Shown piece after piece: positions 17,086-27,329 of a stretch of DNA of 64,000 nt (positions within the stretch are counted from its first letter, which is position 1; every line of letters starts with the position of its first letter). The notes beneath the pieces are model-generated. The model saw only the letters and a list, made by a program, of their open reading frames with translations. It did not search any database and had not been told where the DNA came from. This stretch comes from Candidatus Lariskella endosymbiont of Epinotia ramella (GTDB taxonomy: Bacteria; Pseudomonadota; Alphaproteobacteria; Rickettsiales; Midichloriaceae): contig NZ_OZ026472.1 of NCBI RefSeq assembly GCF_964019805.1, positions 558,001 through 622,000 on the forward strand, read 5' to 3'. The translations under genes were made by a program, and so were the position numbers.

Positions 17086-17290
17086 GTATACTTTAAAGCT
17101 ATACGCTTTTGTTTTTTACGTATTTGGTATCTCACGCAAAGTGCACGCGTGAAGGCTTTTAGAATATAAGTTAATTTCTGCATCTAAATATTTTATATAT
17201 TTGCGAAAAAATTAACGAAGTAATATGGCAAATTAGGAAACAAAGGTTTGAACAATGACTTTGTTAACAGAGTTATTGTTCAAGGTAAGT
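17086..17290 (+). repeat. Dispersed repeat C, copy C1 (upstream of atpD)
   Basis: It contains AAGTTAATTTCTGCATC, TATTTGCGAAAAAATTAACG, AAGTAATATGGCAAATTAGG and a diverged AATGACTTTGTTAACAGAG end. The same blocks recur at 19450, 22785 (part), 41965 (part) and 58865, and inverted at 33770. It lies about 100 bp before the atpD start. Confidence 0.65.
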
Positions 17291-17380
17291 TAAGATGACG
17301 TATAAAAAATGTCCATTTATTTAAATTATTAGTGGTCATGCAAAATTAGAGTTGAATGCTTAAAAAACTAGCAAATCTAA

Positions 17381-19253
<1,873 letters not shown>

Positions 19254-19449
19254 ATTATAATTTGCGATATATGGACTTCAGTTGATAGATAGGGAATTAT
19301 CTAAGAAATAATACTACTACGACAATATATCATCGAGATAAAAAATTATGCTTTTATAGTTGAATTGATTACATGCATTATTAGAAGAAGTAATGCTAGC
19401 ATTTGACTTGTGTGTGTAAATGGATCTATTCTTTAAACTTATTTTAGAC

Positions 19450-19865
19450 ACTGCTTGTATAATTGTACGCGCGAAGATTTTAATTGCATGATTTTTATAG
19501 TACAAGTAAATTTCTGAGTCAAATATTAAAATATTATATATATTTGCTAGGAATTTAACAAAGTAATACTTGAAAATCAGGCAAAACTGCACAAGTGGCT
19601 TTGCCGGCAGTGCTTAGTGAGGTAAGTGCAAGGAACATACAAGAGCCCGGTGTATATGAATCCAACACAGTCACAAAGCAATTGGCCGCTGGAATAGACT
19701 GTCATGAAAGCTTTGAGTGATAGTGCTAGTAGTATGCCGCAGGTAAATGCAGAGTTGCTATTTTTGAATTATGCACATATGAAGTTAGACTTCAAAAAGA
19801 GCTAGGAAATGTATAATAAATGTTTTTGCGCTTAATGAGTGTCATAGCTATCAACTTTTGATAAA
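19450..19865 (+). repeat. Composite repeat C2+A4
   Basis: C2 (about 19450-19734) is the longest C copy: AAATTTCTGAGTC, TTTGCTAGGAATTTAACAAAG, TGGCTTTGCCGGCAGTGC, CACAAAGCAATTGGCCGCTGG. It runs without a break into A4 (19735-19865: GCCGCAGGTAAATGCAGAG, TTAGACTTCAAAAAGAGCTAGG). With the inverted A-C junction at 33.9 kb this suggests an A-C-A order in the ancestral element. The rest of the atpC-rsmE spacer is featureless. Confidence 0.7.
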
Positions 19866-19873
19866 TAGATCCA

Positions 19874-20638
19874 ATGCATAAAGTGCCAAAGAGGTATTCT
19901 AACAGAAATATTAGATTATTTGTTGATTGTGACTTGTTATCAGATATAAATATTTTGTTGCAAGCTCAGCAGTCACATTATTTATTGAATGTTATGAGGT
20001 GCAGAAGTGGTGATAGTATATCTGTGTTTAATGGCAGAGATGGAGAATGGAATGCAAATATCAAAATTGAAGCAAAAAATACTGTTTGGCTTAATTTAAT
20101 AGATAAAAAGTTAAATCAGACACCTGTTCAACCACTGGCGCTAGTTTTTGCTCCGGTACGACGTGTTATGCCTAGCTTTATAGTAGAGAAAGCAACCGAG
20201 ATGGGAGTAAGCGAGATATATCCAGTGCTCACAGCGCGAAGTGTTGTGCGTAAATTAAGTATAGATAAGATGATTAAAACCTCAATAGAGGCTGCTGAAC
20301 AATCCGAGAGTGTTTTATTGCCAGTTATACATCCTATGATGGATTTAGCAATTTTTTTTCAACACCATTCTCCTAAATACGATGGAATAATTTTTTTTAG
20401 TGAGCGTTCAGAGGCACGCAGCATAAAAGATGTTTTGTTAAATCTGCCAAAACTTTATAAAAATAATGCCATACTTATAGGTCCTGAAGGTGGATTTACA
20501 AGTGAAGAAAAGGTATATATAGAATCTTTTCCAGGTGTGATTCCTACGACCTTTGGCGTGCATATAATGCGCTCTGAAACTGCTATCATAGCTGGTATTG
20601 CGATATATCAATCGTTACTAGAAAGGTGGAATGCATGA
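19874..20638 (+). CDS. rsmE: 16S rRNA (uracil(1498)-N(3))-methyltransferase
   Basis: A 254-residue SPOUT-class protein. The N-terminal PUA-like part includes HYLLNVMRCRSGDSISVFNG. The knot motifs are VEKATEMGVSEIYPV, AAEQSES, NAILIGPEGGFTSEEK and FGVHIMRSETAIIAGIAIYQ. RsmE methylates N3 of U1498 in the decoding region of 16S rRNA. The last codons overlap the gshA start as ATGA. Repeat A4 ends only a few bases before the ATG, so the native promoter region is probably within or beyond that repeat. Confidence 0.92.
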   Translation: MHKVPKRYSNRNIRLFVDCDLLSDINILLQAQQSHYLLNVMRCRSGDSISVFNGRDGEWNANIKIEAKNTVWLNLIDKKLNQTPVQPLALVFAPVRRVMPSFIVEKATEMGVSEIYPVLTARSVVRKLSIDKMIKTSIEAAEQSESVLLPVIHPMMDLAIFFQHHSPKYDGIIFFSERSEARSIKDVLLNLPKLYKNNAILIGPEGGFTSEEKVYIESFPGVIPTTFGVHIMRSETAIIAGIAIYQSLLERWNA

Positions 20639-21834
20639 TAAAAGAAATTGGCAGTATTACAAAATCTTTACTTGAGCTTGACGAATTCTGCAAATTGGAG
20701 TCTGCTTCCATAGATTCTTGGATAAGGACAAGAGCAGGAAAGCAAAAGTATGAGATTTATAATTCAGTTGATATAAGATGCTCAGGTTTTAAAATTGCTC
20801 CAGTAGATACAAATATATTTCCTGCTGGTTTTCATTTATTAGATAAACGTGAAATATCAGATGTAGCAACAAAGTTTCGCCATTTTATTGATGCCAATTT
20901 TCCGGGATCTTCGAAGTTGCTATTAATCCCAGAAGGTTTTAATAGGAATTTGCATTATCTTAAAAACGTCTCTGTTCTTGTTGATATATTTAAAAAAGCA
21001 AAATTTGATATAAGGGTTGGATCAAGTGATATAGTATATAAAAATGCTGATTTACATATAGAGAAGATAGTAAAAGAACATAGAGATATTTTTATAGAGT
21101 CTGATTCTTATTCTCCAGATGTTATTATCTTGAATAATGATTTAACCTCTGGAATTCCTGACATATTAAAAGATATTAAAAAACCCATTGTTCCATCATT
21201 AAATCGAGGGTGGTATTTGAGGCGTAAGTCTCATCATATGAGGTGTTATTACAATATTGCAAGTGAATTTTGTAAACATTTTAATTTTGACCCTTGGTTA
21301 ATTACAACTGAAGTGGCAGATTGTAATGATATAAATTTTAAGGATCAGAATAGTATTGATAGGTTGCGTGCATTGATATCTGGAATGTTAGACAAAATAC
21401 GCAAAGGTTATGACGATAGATCTCTGGATGAGAAGCCTTATGTATTTATTAAAGCAGATAATGGTACATTTGGTATGGGTATTACAAACACAGAGGAAAT
21501 AAATAGCGATTTGTTCTTTAACAAAAAAATGCGAAACAGTATGTTCGTTATAAAGGATGGTGTAAAAAATGAAGCAGTTTTACTTCAAGAAGGTGTAAAA
21601 ACAGCATTTACATTTCAAGACTTTGCTGCTGAAAGTATGTTCTATTTTGCAAATGGTAATATAATTAGTACCATAGTTCGATATAATACGAAGAAGAATA
21701 ATCTATCAAATCTAAATTCTACAGGTATGAAGTTTGAAAATGCATTTGATTTGAAAAATCTGATGCCGCTATATCATGTACAAGCTGTTGTTGCAAAGCT
21801 TGCAGTGTTAGCAGTTTTATATGAGTTTTTGTAG
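20635..21834 (+). CDS. gshA: Glutamate--cysteine ligase, proteobacterial GshA type (PF08886)
   Basis: A 399-residue protein of usual length for the PF08886 glutamate-cysteine ligase. Recognisable blocks are VDIRCSGFKIAPVDTNIFPAGFHLL near the N terminus, LLIPEGFNRNLHYLKNV, SLNRGWYLRRKSHHMRCY, and the ATP-grasp-like KADNGTFGMGI. It makes gamma-glutamylcysteine, the first step of glutathione synthesis. The ATG at 20635 overlaps the rsmE stop by 4 bases and has AAGGTGG just upstream; the in-frame GTG three codons earlier is less likely. gshB is not in the window. With trxA, trxB, ahpC and the rhodanese it points to a sizeable thiol defence. Confidence 0.9.
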   Translation: MIKEIGSITKSLLELDEFCKLESASIDSWIRTRAGKQKYEIYNSVDIRCSGFKIAPVDTNIFPAGFHLLDKREISDVATKFRHFIDANFPGSSKLLLIPEGFNRNLHYLKNVSVLVDIFKKAKFDIRVGSSDIVYKNADLHIEKIVKEHRDIFIESDSYSPDVIILNNDLTSGIPDILKDIKKPIVPSLNRGWYLRRKSHHMRCYYNIASEFCKHFNFDPWLITTEVADCNDINFKDQNSIDRLRALISGMLDKIRKGYDDRSLDEKPYVFIKADNGTFGMGITNTEEINSDLFFNKKMRNSMFVIKDGVKNEAVLLQEGVKTAFTFQDFAAESMFYFANGNIISTIVRYNTKKNNLSNLNSTGMKFENAFDLKNLMPLYHVQAVVAKLAVLAVLYEFL

Positions 21835-21990
21835 TCGCAGCAGTATTGTTTGTTTAATATACCAGAGCATTTCAATGCGGCATATTAAAAATATATTGCA
21901 ATCTCTCTGTATATGTATACGATCTATACATATCTTATTCATTCTAAATTGCATAAGAGAATATAGTATAATAATTCTCATAAAAATTTT

Positions 21991-22467
21991 ATGAAAAATG
22001 CAAACAAAGTGCGAGACCGGATTGAAGAATTCGAAGAGCAATGGAAGAAAATGGAGGGAAAAACTTCTAGTGATAGAACTGAGTTTCTAAATGAAGTTTA
22101 TGCAACATTTATGTCTATCGATATAGATGATGAGGTTGAAGGCAAAGCAAGCAAAAGCAAAGTCGAGCTTGGTATGGAAAAGTTCCAAAGAGATATAGAT
22201 AGATTGAATGCTGGTACCGATAAGAGACTGAAGTCTGGTCTTGATAAAATTATAGAAGATGCTAAAGAAAATATTAACTCTCCAAATTGGTTTGATAAGT
22301 TGATGGATGCTATTTTTAAACTATTTGGACTTGAGCCAAGAAAAGACTTGGATGTTGGGAAAAAAGAATTAGATAGCGGTACAAAAAGAGAAGAATTAGG
22401 TGTTCATACGAAAAGAGTATTGCAGGAAGAGCAGCAGGGCAAGGGAGAAGGTATGAAAAGATCTTGA
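21991..22467 (+). CDS. Charged helical protein, function unknown
   Basis: A 158-residue very hydrophilic protein, rich in K, E and D, with helical heptad-like stretches (residues 1-35 and 50-95). It has a short amphipathic WFDKLMDAIFKLFGLEP segment (about 100-116) and a disordered basic/acidic tail. There is no signal peptide and no family that I recognise. The ATG is preceded by an AT-rich region with a TATAAT-like box (about 21968). An effector or a small structural protein is possible, but nothing in the sequence proves it. Expression needs checking because long spacers flank it. Confidence 0.55.
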   Translation: MKNANKVRDRIEEFEEQWKKMEGKTSSDRTEFLNEVYATFMSIDIDDEVEGKASKSKVELGMEKFQRDIDRLNAGTDKRLKSGLDKIIEDAKENINSPNWFDKLMDAIFKLFGLEPRKDLDVGKKELDSGTKREELGVHTKRVLQEEQQGKGEGMKRS

Positions 22468-23178
22468 TGATATATACTTGTAATACTTTTAAAAATTTGT
22501 ACCTCTCAGAGAGGCTGCTTATTATGTATATAAGCCCTATATTACTAATACATACCATATTGCTAATCCATAATTCTGGTTAAGAATATAGATTCATATC
22601 AAAATCCGAAATACAAACTCTTCATTTCCCTGTGATATAGCTAAAGTACTATAAAGTAAGTATGGCAAGCGAGTATTTAGAATGAATTTTTATTCGTTTG
22701 TAATCTGTAATATAACCGCTATTTCAGGCGAAAAACTAACTTAAGATTTATCAAAAAGATCAAGTTTGGCATGATTTTTTATGCTGCTTTAGCTATACTC
22801 TAAAAAATCAGGCAAAAAAGGTCCAATAATGACTTTACCGACAGTGCCATAGTTAGAAATATATGAGAAATAGTACAATACATCTATTATTCGTAGCACA
22901 GTAATTCTGCAAAAATTGCTTAGCATAGAAGAAATGGTTTTACAATCTTGATAATTAGTCTGATATTAGTTAAATTAAATCCGATATTAATGTTCGTTAT
23001 TTTGAGTAACTTCTAATAATATGTAATCTCTATCATAATCTAATTGTTATCTTGGAAAATCTGTGCTCTATTTTATGCCATAGATCTATTGCAAATTAAC
23101 TAGAAGAAAGTTTTTCAAAGATTAGTAATTTTTGCTAGATAAGGAGTAAAAATTTGATTGATACTATAGTGACAATAT
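22468..23178. other. Long spacer with repeat C fragment C3
   Basis: About 710 bp without a supportable gene. A short C copy (about 22785-22860: AAAATCAGGCAAAAAAGGTC, ATGACTTTACCGACAGTGCC) is present. A strong AAGGAG sits at 23141-23146, about 33 bp before the CDF ATG, too far to serve it directly. Confidence 0.5.
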
Positions 23179-24063
23179 ATGGCTCACGCTTGTAATAGTA
23201 ATATTAATAAAAAATTCGTTGCTGCTATATTTCTCAACTCTATCATTATTATTGCAGAAATATTTTATGGTTTGCAGTCCAACTCTTTAGCTCTAGTTGC
23301 AGACGCTGTGCATAATGCAGGAGATGTATTTGGTTTATTAATAGCATGGTTTGGTTATTGGATTGCGCATAGAAAAGCGCCAAAGAAATTCACTTATGGA
23401 TATAAAAATGCTACTATAATTGCAGCATTTGTTAACGCTATACTGTTACTCTTAGCTGTTCTTGGAATTGTATTGGAAGCAGTGCAGCGTGTTAATGTTT
23501 ATCAACCTATATCTTCTATTACAGTAATATTGGTTGCATTTGTTGGGGTTGTGGTCAATGGCTTGACTGCATATTTTTTTGTACATGATAGCCACAATGA
23601 TATTAATATCCGTGGGGCGTTTTTGCATATGTTGTTTGACGCTTTTGTTTCTATTGGTGTAATTGTGACTGGTCTTTTCATTTTATGGAAATCATGGTTT
23701 TGGATTGATACAGTAGTAAGTTTTATCATTGCTTTTGTTATTACATTTGGTTCATGGGGTTTGATTAAAGAGTCTATTAATCTCATGTTGCTTGCAACAC
23801 CGGCTTCAGTTGATTTAGAGAAGCTGAATGCTGTCATTTCTAAGCATAAAGAATTGATAGGAGTTCATGATCTACATATTTGGCCGATTAGTACGACAGA
23901 AACAGCATTATCGGTTCATTTAGTTGTGACTAAGGAAGCATTTCAAGAGACTTTTGTTAGAAAAATTGAAAAGGAAATAAAAACTAGATTCCCGATTTCG
24001 CATGTTACTATACAGATAGAGTTGCAAAGCTTTAAAAATAATTGTGAAACTAGCTGCTGTTAA
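23179..24063 (+). CDS. Cation diffusion facilitator (CDF) metal exporter
   Basis: A 294-residue protein with six membrane segments. NSLALVADAVHNAGDVFGLLIAWFG carries the H-x3-D metal site of TM2, and the equivalent second site H-x3-D in TM5 is HMLFDAFVS. A cytosolic C-terminal domain (from about residue 205) includes GVHDLHIWPISTTETALSVHLVV and a cysteine-rich tail. CDF proteins export Zn2+ or related divalent cations by proton antiport. The HxxxD/HxxxD pattern favours zinc, as in CzcD/ZitB. The nearest ribosome binding site sits 33 bp upstream, beside a short overlapping frame. Confidence 0.92.
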   Translation: MAHACNSNINKKFVAAIFLNSIIIIAEIFYGLQSNSLALVADAVHNAGDVFGLLIAWFGYWIAHRKAPKKFTYGYKNATIIAAFVNAILLLLAVLGIVLEAVQRVNVYQPISSITVILVAFVGVVVNGLTAYFFVHDSHNDINIRGAFLHMLFDAFVSIGVIVTGLFILWKSWFWIDTVVSFIIAFVITFGSWGLIKESINLMLLATPASVDLEKLNAVISKHKELIGVHDLHIWPISTTETALSVHLVVTKEAFQETFVRKIEKEIKTRFPISHVTIQIELQSFKNNCETSCC

Positions 24064-24181
24064 CTCTTCTGTTCTTTTTGTCATAAATTTTAAGCTATAT
24101 ATGAGTTGCATTCTGAAGGACTGGCTATTTATAGTTTGGATAGGATTTTGAGAATATTAATTATTTATAAATTTAAAAAAG

Positions 24182-24628
24182 ATGAGAATACATATTAAAA
24201 AGCTTGATAATTTAGGCGATTTGCCTATGCCTACATATGCAACTTTGCAAAGTGCTGGTTTAGATCTTATGGCTGCGCTTAATAATGAGGAGTTAGTAAC
24301 TATTAAGCCGATGGAAAGAGCGCTGATCAAGACTGGAATTGCTATTGCGTTGCCAGAAGGATATGAGGCTCAGGTGCGTCCAAGATCAGGGCTTGCAGTA
24401 AAGCATGGTGTTACTGTACTAAATACACCAGGAACTATAGATGCAGATTATCGTGGTGAGATAGCAGTTATCCTGATCAATTTAGGTGCAGAAGATTTTG
24501 TTGTAACACGCGGTATGCGCATTGCGCAGATGATCATTTCTAAATATGAACATATATCATGGAATATTGTCGATGAACTTCCGACAACAGGTCGTGGTGT
24601 TTCTGGGTTTGGTTCTACAGGTCAATAG
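24182..24628 (+). CDS. dut: dUTP diphosphatase
   Basis: A 148-residue trimeric-type dUTPase with all five motifs: AGLDLMAA (1), [11 protein letters not shown] (2), [11 protein letters not shown] (3), RIAQMII (4) and [10 protein letters not shown] (5). It hydrolyses dUTP to dUMP and pyrophosphate, keeping uracil out of DNA and supplying thymidylate synthesis. The length is standard. No strong Shine-Dalgarno precedes the ATG. It stands alone, with a repeat-filled spacer behind it. Confidence 0.96.
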   Translation: MRIHIKKLDNLGDLPMPTYATLQSAGLDLMAALNNEELVTIKPMERALIKTGIAIALPEGYEAQVRPRSGLAVKHGVTVLNTPGTIDADYRGEIAVILINLGAEDFVVTRGMRIAQMIISKYEHISWNIVDELPTTGRGVSGFGSTGQ

Positions 24629-24660
24629 TAGAGTTGCTAATAAAGACTCACTTAACAGAA

Positions 24661-24818
24661 TATACTTCTGACGAATGAAGAGTTAGTCTTTAGCTTGTGC
24701 ACATATATGCTGTTTAGTATTAGACTTCAAAAAAAGTTAGGAAGAGTGGCGATGTATATATAAAATACATAAGTAGCATTTTAAAAGCGCAAGTTTTTAA
24801 AATATAGCGATTATATAC
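24661..24818 (+). repeat. Dispersed repeat A, copy A5
   Basis: ACGAATGAAGAGTTAGTCTTT, TTAGACTTCAAAAAAAGTTAGG, then AAGTTTTTAAAATATAGCGATTATATACA: A blocks in order. The rest of the spacer to 25106 is AT-rich and gene-free. Confidence 0.65.
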
Positions 24819-25106
24819 ATATATAATTTTATTTTTGATTTATTCAGAGAGATCTAGGTTTGCTGTTATCAATATAAAATAATATTAGAATTTTTTTTAT
24901 TGTAAACATGTTGAAATTGTTTAGAAAATACCTGGTATGCTCTGCTATACATATAGATCAGTTTAAAGGTAGTTGTTATATTTGTGTTATGATATACAGC
25001 GGCTTATGCAATTTTTAATTCCGTCTGTTAAGCATTTGTAATGCGTTATTAGATGATGGTGTCCTACATTTTTCATGATGAAATTTGATATGAGGAATTT
25101 ATTGAT

Positions 25107-25787
25107 ATGTTTGGAAGAAATCCTAAGCTTCCTCCGGAGTTTTTCGATGGTAAAGTGTTAAAGGTACATTCAATCTTTTACACAATTCAAGGAGAAGGAC
25201 CATATTCTGGAAGACCTGCTGTTTTTATAAGGTTATCAGGTTGTAACCTTGCGTGCTCATTTTGTGATACGGAATTTGATTTGTATGAGAGCCTTGAGTT
25301 AGAGCAAATATTAGATAGAGTTCGTGATGTCTGCAGAGTATCAAATAGAAACCTGAACAAAAGAATGTTGATTGTCATTACAGGTGGAGAACCGTTTAGA
25401 CAGCGTATAGGTATGCTATGTGATCTTTTAATAAAATCAAACTTTGAAGTACATATTGAAACTAATGGACTTTTATACAATGAGATTCCAAATGAAGTGC
25501 ATGTTATTTGCTCTCCAAAGAATAATGGAAATGGTTACTATAAAATAAGAGACGATGTACTAAGACACACAGTTGGTATCAAGTTTATAGTGTCAAGCTC
25601 ATTGGAAGGTTATAGTAATATAGCAGAAGTAGGGCAGAGTGAAATAGGAGTTCCAGTTTATGTTCAGCCTATGGACGAGTATGATGAGGAAAAAAATCGT
25701 TCTAATATAAATCTTGCTATTGAAATTGCTATGAAAAATAATGCAATGTTCTCTATGCAGTTGCATAAAATTGTGGGTATGGAATGA
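25107..25787 (+). CDS. queE: 7-carboxy-7-deazaguanine synthase
   Basis: A 226-residue radical SAM enzyme. The N-terminal FYTIQGEGPYSGRPAVFIRL is diagnostic for QueE and is followed by the cluster motif C46-x3-C50-x2-C53, then VITGGEPFRQ. QueE makes the 7-deazaguanine ring precursor for queuosine from 6-carboxytetrahydropterin. QueC and QueD are not seen nearby. A GAGGA ribosome binding site lies about 10 bp before the ATG. Its last four bases overlap the start of the ubiquinone hydroxylase gene. Confidence 0.93.
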   Translation: MFGRNPKLPPEFFDGKVLKVHSIFYTIQGEGPYSGRPAVFIRLSGCNLACSFCDTEFDLYESLELEQILDRVRDVCRVSNRNLNKRMLIVITGGEPFRQRIGMLCDLLIKSNFEVHIETNGLLYNEIPNEVHVICSPKNNGNGYYKIRDDVLRHTVGIKFIVSSSLEGYSNIAEVGQSEIGVPVYVQPMDEYDEEKNRSNINLAIEIAMKNNAMFSMQLHKIVGME

Positions 25788-26983
25788 GATATTATGATGA
25801 TTTATTTGACGTTGCAATAATAGGTGGTGGATATTTAGGGCTAGTTTTGGCTTTAATGCTTGCGCCAAGCGGTCGAAAGATATGCATTGTTGAGAGTAAT
25901 AAGTTTTCCAAAAAACTTGAAGAAGACGAAACTGGCAGGTTATTTGCTATTTCATTTGGATCACTTGAGATACTGAAACGTTTCCATGTGATTGATTTAA
26001 AAGATCTTTGTGTACAGACCATAAATGGAATACAGGTTTTTGATGGTAATAGTAAAGTTGAGTTCAATCCAGGTGACTTAGGGTTAGATTATTTCGGCTG
26101 TATGGTGCAGGAACATGACTTGATGAGCGCATTATTGAAGAGAGTGAGAATTTTTGAGAATGTTCTGTTATTAGATTCAACAAAGTTGGTTGATATTGTA
26201 GAAGATGATTATGGTATTGTTTCTTGTTCTTTAAATGATATCAGAAATAATAGTAAAAGTGTATTGCGTGCGTCATGTGTTATAGCGACTGATGGAAAGT
26301 GTTCCTCTATTAGAAAAATGCTGAAGCTAAAGACTCATAGAAAGTCGTATGAACAATCAGCTATAGTATTTGATATTCTGCATAAGCATAGTCACTGTGG
26401 TATTGCAGTTGAGAAGTTTTTTTCAAGTGGTCCACTTGCCATATTGCCAAAAGTTGGCGAGCACAGCTCTTCTATTGTTTGGACTTTATCTGAAGGTGCG
26501 GCCAGCGCTGTCTTGTCGCTGTCGAAAAATTCTATAATAGAATTATTAAGTGCTAAGGTTCCAGAGTTTGGAGAATTAAAGTTGGATTCGCGTATAAAAT
26601 CTTTTCCACTATCATTGCAAAAAGCAGAGGATTACTATGATGGAAATATAGTTTTTGTTGGAGATGCACTTCATACTATACACCCACTTGCTGGGCAAGG
26701 CTTGAATCTAGGCTTGCGTGATGCTGCGGTGCTTTGTGATATTATACTACAGAATTTTAGAGTTGGGCTAGATGCTGTAGCATTTGATGCTTTCTCTAGA
26801 TATGAAGCAGAAAGAAAAAGCGATGTATTCTTGATGATGTTTGCGACTGATTTCTTAAATAATATTTTTTCAAATGATATTGCTTCACTAAAAATGGCTA
26901 GAAAAATTTGTATGAGCGTTGTTAATAATATTTCTTTAGTACGGTCAGTATTTTTAAGATATGCAACGTATGGGCTTAACTAA
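25784..26983 (+). CDS. FAD-dependent ubiquinone-biosynthesis hydroxylase (UbiH/UbiF/Coq6 family)
   Basis: A 399-residue flavoprotein monooxygenase. It has an N-terminal dinucleotide-binding GGGYLGLVLALMLAPSG, an ATDGKCSSIRK segment (the DG motif), and the second FAD motif FVGDALHTIHPLAGQGLNLGLRDA near residue 290. It hydroxylates the ubiquinone ring, and with ubiD forms part of the quinone pathway. Which ring position it acts on (UbiH, UbiF, UbiI or a broad UbiL/M type) cannot be told from sequence alone. It is coupled to queE by an ATGA overlap. Confidence 0.88.
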   Translation: MRYYDDLFDVAIIGGGYLGLVLALMLAPSGRKICIVESNKFSKKLEEDETGRLFAISFGSLEILKRFHVIDLKDLCVQTINGIQVFDGNSKVEFNPGDLGLDYFGCMVQEHDLMSALLKRVRIFENVLLLDSTKLVDIVEDDYGIVSCSLNDIRNNSKSVLRASCVIATDGKCSSIRKMLKLKTHRKSYEQSAIVFDILHKHSHCGIAVEKFFSSGPLAILPKVGEHSSSIVWTLSEGAASAVLSLSKNSIIELLSAKVPEFGELKLDSRIKSFPLSLQKAEDYYDGNIVFVGDALHTIHPLAGQGLNLGLRDAAVLCDIILQNFRVGLDAVAFDAFSRYEAERKSDVFLMMFATDFLNNIFSNDIASLKMARKICMSVVNNISLVRSVFLRYATYGLN

Positions 26984-27131
26984 TCAGTGAAGAAACATTT
27001 GTATATTCGTTATGCTTTTGAAAGTCTATCTGTCGTTAAAGTATCCTCTTGAAACCAAGGAATTATTTTGATATAATCTACCACTTGATATAGCTTGTGT
27101 ATAAAGTTTGCGCATCATATGTTTAGTTTGT

Positions 27132-27209
27132 GGCGGGCATAGCTCAGTTGGTTAGAGCGCAAGTTTGTGGTACTTGAGGTCGCGGATTCGATCTCCGTTG
27201 CTCGCCCCA
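27132..27209 (+). tRNA. tRNA-His (anticodon GTG)
   Basis: A 78-nt tRNA including encoded CCA. Anticodon stem CAAGT/ACTTG encloses TTGTGGT (anticodon GTG); the D arm is AGCTCAGTTGGTTAGAGC and the T loop GATTCGATCTC. The acceptor shows an extra G at position -1 opposite C73, the classical bacterial histidine identity pair. The acceptor stem has one G-T pair. Confidence 0.95.
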
Positions 27210-27329
27210 TTCCCTGTTGTTTTCATACTCATTTGCAGAAGCATTAAGCAGCAACTTATTCACAGTTTGCTTGCTAATCTTGAATATCTTTGTACTAGCG
27301 GGTTCTCGTAAAATATCGTTGAATAGTAG

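Noticed and set aside
16983-17183. 66-codon minus-strand frame upstream of atpD
   Set aside because: It lies within repeats B3 and C1, and equivalent frames are broken in other copies.
19317-19592. 91-codon minus-strand frame after atpC
   Set aside because: It overlaps repeat C2 and is not kept open in the C1 or C5 copies.
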